NCBI GenBank assembly: GCA_034509425.1
Contig: JAVTVJ010000550.1
Span: 1,120,994 to 1,184,993 of the forward strand
Source of the DNA: Eopsaltria australis
Taxonomy: Eukaryota > Chordata > Aves > Passeriformes > Petroicidae
Length of the DNA: 64,000 nucleotides
Reading direction: 5' to 3'
This document shows, one piece after another, positions 52,405-64,000 of the stretch (the first letter of the stretch is position 1; each line of letters begins with the position of its first letter). Below the pieces are notes generated by a model. The model did not search any database, was not told the DNA's origin, and was given only the letters and a program-made list of their open reading frames with translations. The translations under genes were made by a program, and so were the position numbers.

Positions 52405-52673
52405 TATAAAAACACTTCATAAAAATATTTATTATAAAAATGAAATGCCCCATGAGCCTGTAAACGTTGCCTGTAAAATCTCCATTAACTGGAATAATTT
52501 GAAATACAGTTATTCAGGCTCTTCTCTGCCCTCTCCAGTAAGATTTTAAGATAGCCAACAGAAATGCCACTTCTCTTGCACTTCGATCCTCCTGAAACCC
52601 GTTTTTCTTCTTATTTGTTGGTTTACAATACAACCTTTTGATTTCCCAATGCTGGCAGTTTTCTTTGGAGGCA
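52405..52673 (-). other. MBOAT1: MBOAT1 3' UTR (proposed, short form)
   Basis: Downstream of the stop the minus strand is AT-rich. The first canonical AATAAA is at 52433-52428, about 240 nt after the stop, followed within 20 nt by a GTGTTTTTAT stretch that could act as the downstream GU/U-rich element. The end near 52405 is approximate. Further AATAAA motifs occur lower down (for example near 51370 and 50980), so longer 3' UTRs are possible. This is inferred from motifs only. Confidence 0.4.
52428..52433 (-). terminator. Candidate poly(A) signal AATAAA for MBOAT1
   Basis: TTTATT on the plus strand reads AATAAA on the minus strand. It is the first such hexamer after the MBOAT1 stop and is followed by a T/GT-rich element. 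The hexamer is common in AT-rich DNA, so it is only a candidate. Confidence 0.4.
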
Positions 52674-52806
52674 TCATTTGTCTTTGCTTTTAATAGAGTT
52701 CAGCATGGCCTGATTCTGAGCCCTTCTTACAGTGTGGGTTTGAGGTCTGATTGGTAACAGGAGCAACACCAGGATGCTTAGAATGTGCATGTGAAAATAC
52801 ACAGAC
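52674..52806 (-). CDS. MBOAT1: MBOAT1 last coding exon with stop
   Basis: This 133-nt exon follows a GTTCCCAG acceptor. The first base G completes the split lysine codon AA|G. The reading then gives SVYFHMHILSILVLLLLP, a final hydrophobic helix, followed by a basic tail with HTVRRAQ and ending NSIKSKDK before TGA (52676-52674). The exon is hidden if one looks only for long reading frames, because the longest open frame here is a different one; it was found by extending the gene with the expected phase. The terminal KSKDK fits the KxKxx dilysine-type ER retrieval signal, in line with an ER-resident enzyme. Confidence 0.92.
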
Positions 52807-54519
52807 CTGGGAACAAAAGCAGAAAGAGAATATTATATTTTTGTTGGGAATAACATGGATTTTGCAACTCCAATACGCAGAATTTAGTGCTAAGGGATGA
52901 ATACAGAATGTATGAACCTGACCTAGAAAGCACAAAAATACACCCTTGAATTTTACAGTCTCAGAATATGGTGTCTGGCTGGAATGGATGAAAAGGCTGC
53001 TGTGGATGATAATGAGGCAAGGAAACCATTAGCAAACCCAAGAATCCAAAGTCTGACAGCTCAGATAAACCCATGTAATTCCACCCCAGACTTATTCAGC
53101 TCGTCTCTCTTTTAATGTTGGAATATACAAGGCCACATTCTGAAGAAATATCATTCGTGCTTCAAAAAAACGAGACAGAAAGAAAAAAAATCAATCAAAG
53201 TGCTGAGAGCTGAAATAAAAACACTCAGCTTGTAACTGGAGAAGGTCAGGTAATGACGTTTGCAGAAGGCTTGCATTTTTGAAGGTAACTGCTCAGAGAT
53301 ATCTGTATTTGGTATGTTTCTAAACATCAAATATTTTTATTTCAAATAATTCAGTATACACAAGGTTGAAGAGAAATAAAAAATACTTAAATCAAATAGA
53401 TGAGGTTCTAGAAGCTTGGGGAAGATGATGTTTGGGACCAGTATGGTCCAGCTGTTAAACACAGCAATAAACATTTCTGTGGTCTTCATTTATGCTTCTT
53501 ACCATAGTTTTTAATATCCTTGTAAGGTACTTAAGACCACTGCTTGTGATGTGAAATGCTCCTAACATTCATAGCCTAGTCCAAAAGCATAAAATTTCTT
53601 TGCTTAAGAGTCTCTAAGTTTAAATGTTAACTATGTTCAAAGTTAATCAGAGCAAAAGTCACTAGGGCAAAATTATTAAGAAATGAAGCGAAGAGTAAGT
53701 TTTACTCCATGGTAAGTTTTCTGTGTTGAAATCAAATGTTTCAAGAAACAGGAATAGAAAATGTCGAAATTCAACCTCCTGCAAGCAGACAGTAGCTATC
53801 TTGACCACCAGTTTTGTGTCTTTTGTGTTGGAGGAGGAAATTGTCTTTCTTCTGAACCAAAAGCTGTTACTCCATATTGACAGTACAATGAATGGAAAGT
53901 AAAGCATTGTAGTCCAGTCTCCCTTTTCTGATTATTTTCTCAATTTCTCTATTTCAATCCAGTTTTATTAGAGCACATTCAATGTACTTTGCGACACCAG
54001 TGTTTTCTTATATTTAAGGAATCTGGGGAAGTACTCGCTTTGTAAGAAAAGCATATTTTTGTAACAAAAAGCATACTCATTTGAGGGAGCAATGCTCTGC
54101 CAAGAGCCCTCCATATCTCCTGCTGATCAATCACACCTCCTCTTACACGCATTCAGCAGCTGGAAGCCTGGTCTTTGCTCAGCACCTCCTTCCTACCACC
54201 AACTCATGTTACTCTTAACCTCTTCAGCCTTGGCTACTGCTAATGGCTGAGACCTGGCTGTTTTGGAAATGGAAACCAAGTATATGACATGCCATGTTAG
54301 GACACAGAATGAGAAGAACAACCAAAGTGCTCTGCCTCAGCATTGTTATAATCCCATTATGTTACAGGAGTAAAAAAGTCACCCCTTATACTTTAGCAAG
54401 CATCCTGTCTGAGCTTCTTTCAAATTTGATGAAATGCTAACTGCCTTTCAGTGCGGTTTGGGTTATTTAATAAAAGTCTATGCCACCCCAGAGAATAAAG
54501 TCAAGGGGAGAGGACTTAC
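52807..54519 (-). other. MBOAT1: MBOAT1 last intron
   Basis: GTAAGT donor at 54519 downward and TTCCCAG acceptor ending at 52807. The intron interrupts a lysine codon (AA|G). The interior is unique AT-rich sequence; I saw no repeat family or further exon. Confidence 0.85.
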
Positions 54520-54671
54520 TTGTAAAATTTAATGGTGGGCTCCACAGCCAGCATCACGAAGGGTGCCACAGTGTAACACACAGCCAGCTGGGTGACCGCC
54601 CAGGTGACAATGTCATAGGCTATCTTAAGAGGCACTGACGAGAGGAAGTAATGTCTGCAGTTGTTTCTTAT
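54520..54671 (-). CDS. MBOAT1: MBOAT1 exon (C-terminal membrane segment)
   Basis: This 152-nt exon follows a CTGCAG acceptor and ends at a GTAAGT donor. It encodes IRNNCRHYFLSS, then VTWAVTQLAVCYTVAPFVML, then AVEPTIKFY and two bases of the next lysine codon. The VTQLAV...VAPFVML stretch is a hydrophobic helix near the C-terminal end, shared by MBOAT1 and MBOAT2; the residues here (LAV, VAPFVMLAVEPTI) match the MBOAT1 version. The phases on both sides agree with the neighbouring exons. Confidence 0.95.
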
Positions 54672-55832
54672 CTGCAGGTCAGGGAAAAGTAAGCAGAAAG
54701 TTATATAAATTCATTTCTTAGGTGAAGTCACACGGACACACTGCAGTGCGTGACTCTCTGCTTGCCATCAGCATTAGTATCTCAGGAAGGTTTATACAGC
54801 AGTTACAAAGCACTGGGGGCAGGAATACAGATGGGTACAGACTGGCAGATTCAACATCTCACAGTGGCAAACATAGAAGTGGCCTCCAGTTTACTCTGTC
54901 ATAACCACAGCTGCAGACTCATTCTGGGTGTCTGGCACCAATATTTTTTGGGTGGGAAGCTGTTATGCAATCTTCCTCCGTCCTGGTTTTCATTTCTTAC
55001 TAGTTATCAACAATAAAATGAAGTTACTTTAAATGAACAAGTAAGTGCTTATACCTACAAGTGTGTGCTGTTCCTTAGAGATTTTAAGTGAGTTTCACAA
55101 CTGTGAAATCCACATAAATGAGAAGCAAAGCACATGTTCAGCAACCTTCTCTAGTGATAGTGCTTAATACTGGTCACTAGTTTAATTCACCTTTCAGATT
55201 AACATGGTTATTTTTCCATAGTCAAACTCCAAAAGACAACTGTGATGCTTCCCAGTCCTGCACCAGTGGCTGGTTCACCCTGAATTTATCACCCAGTGAT
55301 AGATTTAACAACAGTGAGACAGGAACCCTCTTTGTTGACTCTACACAAAATAAGGTCCACAAACACAGAGACCATTTTAATGCACCAATTGCATCCACAT
55401 AAATTGTTCCAGCTTGGGCTAATGCCCAACCCACAGCAGCTTCTTGTGTAAGAATGGGCCCAGAGTTAATTACAAGCCAGCATACAGGCAACATGACCCA
55501 GCAGAAGTCTGAAATCAACATGACCTTGAATCCCAAGCTAATTTGACTGCATGGACATAGCTGGTAGCACTCCTAACTGTATATCCTCAAGCAGCATTTC
55601 CTCTAACAGCCAGGGACAGCAGTGCATCACGTCCAGAATTGGTGCTGGTTATAACTGCTGGGTACTTTGCAATTAGCATCAATACAGAGCAGAGTTTCAG
55701 CAAACATCAAGCCTGCAAAGGCATGAAACAGGGCTCACAGCAGGGACAAGCTGCTTGACCATGTGAGGGTGCAGCTGACAGCTGGATAGTGTCTGGCACG
55801 GGCCTTAGAAGAGAACAATGAAAGGTACATAC
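54672..55832 (-). other. MBOAT1: MBOAT1 intron
   Basis: GTATGT donor at 55832 downward and CTGCAG acceptor ending at 54672, phase 0. Unique sequence inside. A 104-codon open frame at 55222-55536 (minus) has no recognisable family and is treated as chance. Confidence 0.85.
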
Positions 55833-55965
55833 TGCTCTGGCTGCGAGAGTGATAAGGATTCCAGTGAGAAACGTAAAATAATATCCAGGATAGATACCAT
55901 GCCACAGGGCCGACAGGATAAATGTTAAAGCCGTAGGGTACCAGGGAGCTCTGTCATAGCAGACA
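55833..55965 (-). CDS. MBOAT1: MBOAT1 exon with catalytic histidine
   Basis: This 133-nt exon follows a TTTTTGCAG acceptor and ends at a GTATGT donor. Its first base completes the arginine codon split with the preceding exon. It encodes VCYDRAPWYP, then a hydrophobic segment ending in SALWHGIYPGYYFTFLTG. The WHG histidine (codon 55899-55901) is the invariant active-site His of the MBOAT superfamily, which lies in the membrane channel where acyl-CoA and the lysophospholipid meet. The last residues, LAARA, lead into the next exon in phase 0. All family landmarks are intact, so the allele appears functional. Confidence 0.95.
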
Positions 55966-57317
55966 CTGCAAAAATGAAAACAAAAGAGAAGAGGCTGAAC
56001 AATGGCCACTGCACTTGAAATCCTTCTGTTTCTAAGGTCTTACTCTGTTTTCTTAGCACTCTAATCTTGGTTCAGTACAGACTAGGACATTAACTAGCAT
56101 GAGGCACTCTCCCCTCATTTAAATGGAAGTTTAGATGGAATGAGGAAGCATGCTCATATGCAAATTAGTTTCCAAAGAGTGCCTATACAATTATTTCTGG
56201 TGCTCAAAGCATTTAAATAAATAATGGAATAAAGGGCAGGCAAGACTTCAGTTCACCTTTACATCTCAATCTGCAGTCATACATTACCCTTCCAAACTCT
56301 GATGACAGATCAAGAACAAGTTGAAAGACAAAGAGATGTGACCCCACCCTTCACTCCAGTGAGCAGAGGTATTTTTAGGCACAGTTATCTGGCAGATGCT
56401 GGGAACAACAGGGAGTGCCGTAAACTATTGCAAAACAGGGGATTCCAGCTAACTTTAGCAGCAAAAATCTTACTCCCAAGATGCAAGGATAACAGTTCAA
56501 GAAAACAACACCCAGTCTATTTGGCTATCTGAGGTTTAAATCAAATGCTGTGTTCCAAAGAAACAAGTCAAGATAATGCATTTCTTACTAGGAATCATAT
56601 GAATAATGAAAAATAGTAGACATTGACTTCTACGATGTATAGATTTACCATCATTATAGTTACAATAACTACAATAAATCTGTGCCTGCATTTCAAACAC
56701 TATGTTGACTGTATGCTGAGCTTTAATCACACCAGGAAGTGAAATGAGTAATGAGACACAGTCCAATCTACAAAATTTGGATTTATGCTAGTATTTATAA
56801 TATGTGCCTTAACAGTCAGAGGTTAAAATCAGATCATCTCAATGCTATAAGTTTCTTCCCCATATCCTAAACAAGGACTCCCTGGCAAGCATCTCAGGGT
56901 AACTCCAAACCAGATTACACTGGGGCTCTGAAGATTTTCACCTTATTTCTTTCTGAATTTCTGGAGCCCAGTGACACAGCAAGACTCACCTCTGCGTGGG
57001 AAACATAACATAGCAAAGCAAAACAGTACAGGAAAGATAATGGAGGGAAACAACAAAATGCTATTATTTTTTATTATGGAAGATTTGAACAGTTCATTTA
57101 TGACTTTGCTGCTCATATATAAACTAGGAGCATTTTACCCTTGCAGCATTAAAACTTTACAGCACCAAATACCCTTGTATTTCACCAACTGTTACAGATA
57201 CAGGAAACAAAGAAAGAACAAGAAGCTATACATTTATGAGAGCCACTAGGCAGTGTCTTTCCAGGCCATGGGGAGCTTTTGGATCTCACAATCATGTTAC
57301 TGTTTCATTACTCTTAC
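55966..57317 (-). other. MBOAT1: MBOAT1 intron
   Basis: GTAAGAG donor at 57317 downward and TTTTTGCAG acceptor ending at 55966. It interrupts an arginine codon (CG|T). Unique sequence; nothing recognised inside. Confidence 0.85.
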
Positions 57318-57382
57318 CGTTTCAGCCAGGCAGCTGTCTGAATGTTCCAGTTTTCAATGTACATTTTAAAACTTGTGGCAGT
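57318..57382 (-). CDS. MBOAT1: MBOAT1 exon with catalytic asparagine
   Basis: This short 65-nt exon follows a CTTAG acceptor and ends at a GTAAG donor. It encodes TATSFKMYIENWNIQTAAWL plus K and two bases of an arginine codon. The Asn of the WNI motif (codon at 57344-57346) aligns with the active-site Asn of other MBOAT enzymes (the WN element seen in DGAT1 and MBOAT7), so it is the likely catalytic residue paired with the His in the next exon. In the joined protein the two lie 31 residues apart. The exon is too short to stand out as an open reading frame and was found by splice phase and motif. Confidence 0.92.
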
Positions 57383-60192
<2,810 letters not shown>

Positions 60193-60296
60193 CTCAATGT
60201 TCCAGATATTCAAATTGGACAACAGGTCCCAGCGGAAAGTGCCTCTCTCATCAACTCCACTGAATCCATAACCGGCTGCATTGTTCACTGCATCTG
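60193..60296 (-). CDS. MBOAT1: MBOAT1 exon with tandem (NAGNAG) acceptor
   Basis: This 104-nt exon completes the split codon left by the upstream exon and ends with ...NLNIWNIE before a GTGAG donor. It encodes ADAVNNAAGYGFSGVDERG and the DLLSNLNIW stretch typical of MBOAT1/2. The acceptor is TTGCAGCAG. Using the first CAG gives ADAV, the form I recall for the mammalian protein, and an exon start at 60296. Using the second starts the exon at 60293 and drops one alanine without changing frame. The first site was preferred by resemblance to known MBOAT1; both are structurally possible. Confidence 0.93.
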
Positions 60297-63000
60297 CTGC
60301 AATGTCAAAGCAAAACAGGTCAAAATCAAGCTGCTGGAAGAGACATGTTTTCTTACAAGTCAGTATGGCACTAAACAAACATTCAAGCCAGTTTTGTAGG
60401 ATTTAGCAACCTCTCTTCCTAGGAGAAGCTTCTTCTTTGCAAAGGGGCATTACTATAAGGCTACACCAGAGTTATTTCCTCAAGAGGAAACACTAGGTAC
60501 TCCTTGTGCAGAAGAAATAAAACAATAAAATAACAATGAATAGAAATCACTTTTCCTATCATTTGGCCTTTATTATTCATGTGAGATAGATATTGCCATA
60601 AAATGAAAGAGCATTTTTCTCAAAAGGGCACCTGGATGTCACAGCATTTTCTAGAATTCAAAAAAAACTTATCTCAAAGACATGCTTATTATTTCTATTA
60701 AGTGTTCCAACATGACTGTGTTAATTAAGACTGTCATTCAGAATTCTGCAGACAAAGCCTTTTGCTGTTTCTGTTGCTGAGTGTCTCACTAAAGTGCCCC
60801 ACCATCCCTAAAAACCAAATATTGAGTAACTTCAGTTACACACTGAGCTGCTTTAAAGCAAGTAAAAGCTTGGATGACAGTAGGTGTTACACACTGACGC
60901 ACTCTTGTCAGCTACCTCCCCTCTCAGAGTGCCTAGGAGTCACCTCATCACTGGGTCTCAATATTCTGATTTCAATGTGCCCCTGCTAGAAATACCTTCT
61001 TGGAGTATTAAGAAAACAGAAGGGAGAATTCATTATTGTCTCTAGATCACTAGTTGCAGCCAACACTGAGGATCATTGGAAGAAAAAGGGAAGTGCAAAT
61101 ACAGGTGATGCTTTCCCTTCTGGGTCATTTACAAAATACAAGCCTGGTTATGCTTTAAAAAGGTCAGCATTTCTTCCCCAAGCATGAGAACTGATTTTAC
61201 TTTGTAAATGCTGTGAGTACAGGCACAAGCTCATGGAGAAGCCCTAGTGCACAAAAATAGGGAGGGAACCTAATTGTAAGCAACAAGACTAACAATAAAT
61301 AAACAAGTAACCTGTAACCTGAAACTTTCTGTTTTGTTTTCCACTTTCCTAAATGAGATAGATTTCACTGATGGAGAGAAAGCTCTCCATGTTTTTAATT
61401 CTTTCCCTGTTTAAAAAAAACCCCAAACAATAAACAACAGCCCTGCCTGAAGTTGGCCCAGAGGATCCTGCCCAGTCTCAGAGGCTGGAGCTGCACATAA
61501 CCATCACCCCAGAGCAGTGGACTCCTGGATTTACTCCTCCTTGCTCCAATGATTGCAGGGACCAGCTAATCAGTGTTTCTTTGCCAAAAGCAAGAAACCG
61601 GGAATCATGGGATGAGCAATAATTATATAGCAGACCCTTTTGCTTCCCAGGCCACCGTCTGCAGAGCAAGGTGTGAAGCACAGAAAGATCATGGCTGTGC
61701 ACCCTCAAACTGCTCACAAAACCTGAATCTTCACAAGCTCCAGAAAGGTTGGTTTCCCTGGAGATGTGAACAGCTCTGGCTGTGTATGGGTTTTGTACAG
61801 CTCCTTGGATGGAGCCCTGGGGCCCAAAGTGGTTTCGCTGGCGGCTCAGAGTTGGGTTTGCAGCGGCGTTCCCAGCACTAGCGCTAATGCAGGAGAAGCC
61901 GGGCTTTCTTTCCATGGATCTGGAGGAATCCGGCGGCGCAGCTCCCACACAATGGCGAGCCTGTCCTGTCCTGTCCTGAGGACAGGAAACATTTATCAGC
62001 CCATTTCAGCGGGCGCTTTTGTAATGCCCTGGGCCATGCCACCGGGAGCAAAACTGGGAAAGGATCAAGTGTCTGCTGTTCTGCTGCTGGGATTTGGGAT
62101 GTGAAGAGAGGAGGCCTCACCCTCCACTGTGCAATGCACACTTTTCCCTCAACTGCCTCATTTGTAAGACATTTCTACAGCTTGGTCTTGTCACAAATGC
62201 TCAGTTCAGTTTATCTCTTTAATAATGAACTTCTAGTTAACTATAACCCCAGAAAAAATGGAGGCAACAATTTAACTTTGGATCCCATAAAAATAAGTTT
62301 GTGAGCAAGCCATTCTTTATCTCAAAGCCTTTCCCATCCCACACATGCCAGTCCTGGCTGCCTTCCCTGAATCTGACAGTTTTATTACCAGCAGCTTAAT
62401 CATAGCCTCGCAATGAATCTCCCTGGCTATTTCCATCCCATCTCAGTGACACCCTGCTCAGCTTCAGGTATTTGCATTGCTTGCTGGACTTCCAGGATCT
62501 CCCCTACACACAATGTCTTGTAATACCAGTGAAAAGATCCAGGATATTTTCAGCCTGGCCTAAAGGATTTGACTCCTCATACATAGATGGTGAAAGGTGA
62601 CTTGTAAAAGGAAGAAGGTAAATTGCAATAAGATTATTTTGACCACCAGTCTAGCCGGCTCCTAAAAAAATTTGCTTCTCTCTTTGAGGAGCCCTCTTAC
62701 TTCTCCTCTCCCTTTTCCTTGCAGAGATTTTGGTCCTTCCCAAAACTTCCTTTGCTCCCCACAGTTCTCCAATCTCTTCTCTGAACCACTCAAAGCCAAG
62801 GTGTATAGAGGACCCCACAGTGCTTTAGAGGCAAAGCCTAACATCAGCCCCCCAACAGGCAAAGGGCCCACTGTCTAAAGGAACACATCTCCCATGTGAA
62901 CTACAGGTCTAGGGACAATGTAATTTCCCCCCCACCGCAGGTTTCCCCATTTAGGAACTTATTTGCTACACACAAAAGTACATGATGCAGCCAGACTTAC
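60297..63000 (-). other. MBOAT1: MBOAT1 intron
   Basis: GTAAG donor at 63000 downward and the tandem CAGCAG acceptor near 60297. Most of it is AT-rich, but about 61480-62110 is richer in G+C with several CpGs and overlapping open frames on both strands. No protein family was recognised there. Confidence 0.85.
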
Positions 63001-63193
63001 CCAACGTCCATGCAAAATAATACTTTGGTTTTGCTGCCTGTGTTACAACATACAGGTAACCAAGTCTTGAGAAGAAGGGAGTTTTATCAAGAAATTCGTT
63101 ATCAATAATATATGCCATAGGAAAGTTCTTGGTAAGCGTCAAGAATAAAATGAGAGATACTAGTGTGATACACAGCTTGTACATCACCGCTCC
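63001..63193 (-). CDS. MBOAT1: MBOAT1 exon (first in window, reading direction)
   Basis: This 193-nt exon follows a TTTTTAG acceptor (63194-63196) and ends at a GTAAG donor (63000 downward). It starts in phase 0 with GAVMYKLC and ends after ...YYFAWTL plus the first base of the next codon. The N-terminal part (LVSLILFLTLTK) is a hydrophobic membrane segment. The loop after it carries the family-typical KPKYYFAWTL stretch. It encodes 64 full residues, roughly 237-300 of the full protein if the total length is about 495. The upstream intron continues past the window edge, so the preceding exon is not visible. Confidence 0.93.
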
Positions 63194-64000
63194 CTAAAAA
63201 GCACAAACAATGAAACACTCATTAGAAACATTTGCTTCAGGGGAAGAACGAGGCAGTGCTCATGACATACAAAAACAATGAGCTTCAAGAACCATTAAAG
63301 TTTTAGTGACAAAGTTGATACTAATTAATTTAGAAGAGGTAACCAAGAAAAGGCCAGAGTCACAGCTCTAGTTTAATTAGGTTTACTGAACTCCCTACAG
63401 ATAGGTAGGACAATCACAAGTCAAAATCAGTGATGAACTTCAATACAGACTCCACATCAGTGGGCAGAGATTCTAAAATGAGAAAGGAAACAAACCAAGC
63501 CCGACCGTGGAAAGCAGAAATACTCTCTGTATGTACTGTCATCTCCTGGAACTAAGGACTGGGTTCCTCCTGGAAGCCAGACTGATATTCAGTGCAACAG
63601 TAGGTTTTACTAGCCAGCTACCACCCCGAGGTCTTGCTAAAAATCACTTGTCCAAAAAGTGTTGTGTTGTACAGCACACTTGTACCCACGATACAGGGCA
63701 TGTGCTCTGCCACAGTTTTCTATTCCAGCTCCCTAGCTTTCTACACACCATTACTGACAATCATGGCAGCAGTTCAAAGTTTGTTTGCAAATACACACCA
63801 TAAGTAAGCCCTTCTTGATCCAGCTGTAATTAAAAAGTAGCCTGGCACTTGGATACCATGTGAAAATTGACTGATGTTCTCAAAAGGATAATAAAAATGC
63901 AATACAGTATTAAAACAACCATGTAATTTTTGACCCTTTTAATTTTTTATCTCTTTTTATATATTCTCCAAATTCTGGAATAAAGTAATGTGAAATTGTT
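63194..64000 (-). other. MBOAT1: MBOAT1 intron, cut by the window edge
   Basis: Sequence upstream of the first visible MBOAT1 exon. The acceptor TTTTTAG ends at 63194; the donor and preceding exon lie to the right of base 64000. AT-rich unique sequence, nothing else recognised. Confidence 0.8.

Noticed and set aside
52690..52935. 81-codon minus-strand frame over the last MBOAT1 exon
   Set aside because: It is in a different frame from the one required by the upstream exon and does not resemble the family.

Overview
The window looks like ordinary avian chromosomal DNA. It is AT-rich, its open reading frames are short and mostly uninformative, and it carries chicken-repeat 1 (CR1) LINE fragments whose decayed reverse-transcriptase C-termini are readable. 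It also holds very old LINE/SINE relics and a splicing gene whose exons match vertebrate MBOAT1. I see no bacterial, phage or viral gene cluster, no CRISPR array and no rRNA or convincing tRNA gene.

The only protein-coding gene I can support is the 3' half of MBOAT1 (LPEAT1, lysophospholipid acyltransferase 1) on the minus strand. Six exons run from 63193 down to the stop codon at 52674. They join in frame with consensus GT-AG sites to give 780 nt (259 codons plus stop), roughly the C-terminal half of a protein of about 495 residues. The 5' half, the start codon and the promoter lie beyond base 64000. Both presumed catalytic residues, an Asn in a NWNIQT motif and a His in a LWHG motif, are intact. 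The protein ends in a KxKxx tail typical of ER membrane proteins. One acceptor is a CAGCAG tandem site that could add or drop one alanine.

Bases 1 to about 52400 are non-coding as far as I can tell. They lie downstream of MBOAT1; in mammals that flank faces ID4, so this may be part of the ID4-MBOAT1 interval (inference from known mammalian order). Layout: unique sequence to 6.7 kb; a CR1 fragment at 6.7-7.5 kb; unique AT-rich sequence with a 27-bp tandem duplication and enhancer-like blocks; an ancient CR1/L3-type relic at 13.3-13.6 kb; unique sequence to 23.7 kb; an orphan CpG-rich block at 23.7-24.1 kb followed at once by an AT-rich homeodomain-motif block; a polypurine/(GGGAA)10 tract at 28.0 kb; several (TG)n microsatellites; a probable MIR-type SINE relic at 36.9-37.1 kb; two CR1 3' fragments at 39.3-39.5 kb (plus) and 40.05-40.24 kb (minus), with a full consensus match to the CTCF core between them; then several enhancer-like AT-rich blocks between 41 and 51 kb.

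The MBOAT1 introns are mostly unique sequence. The intron at 57.4-60.2 kb contains a striking compound trinucleotide microsatellite, (TAC)13(TAA)10(TTA)12, whose last two parts are mutually complementary. I found no convincing novel biological system. The observations most worth checking are the orphan CpG block, the CTCF-like site beside CR1, the NAGNAG acceptor, and the self-complementary repeat. Conservation claims for non-coding blocks are pattern-based guesses that need an alignment.
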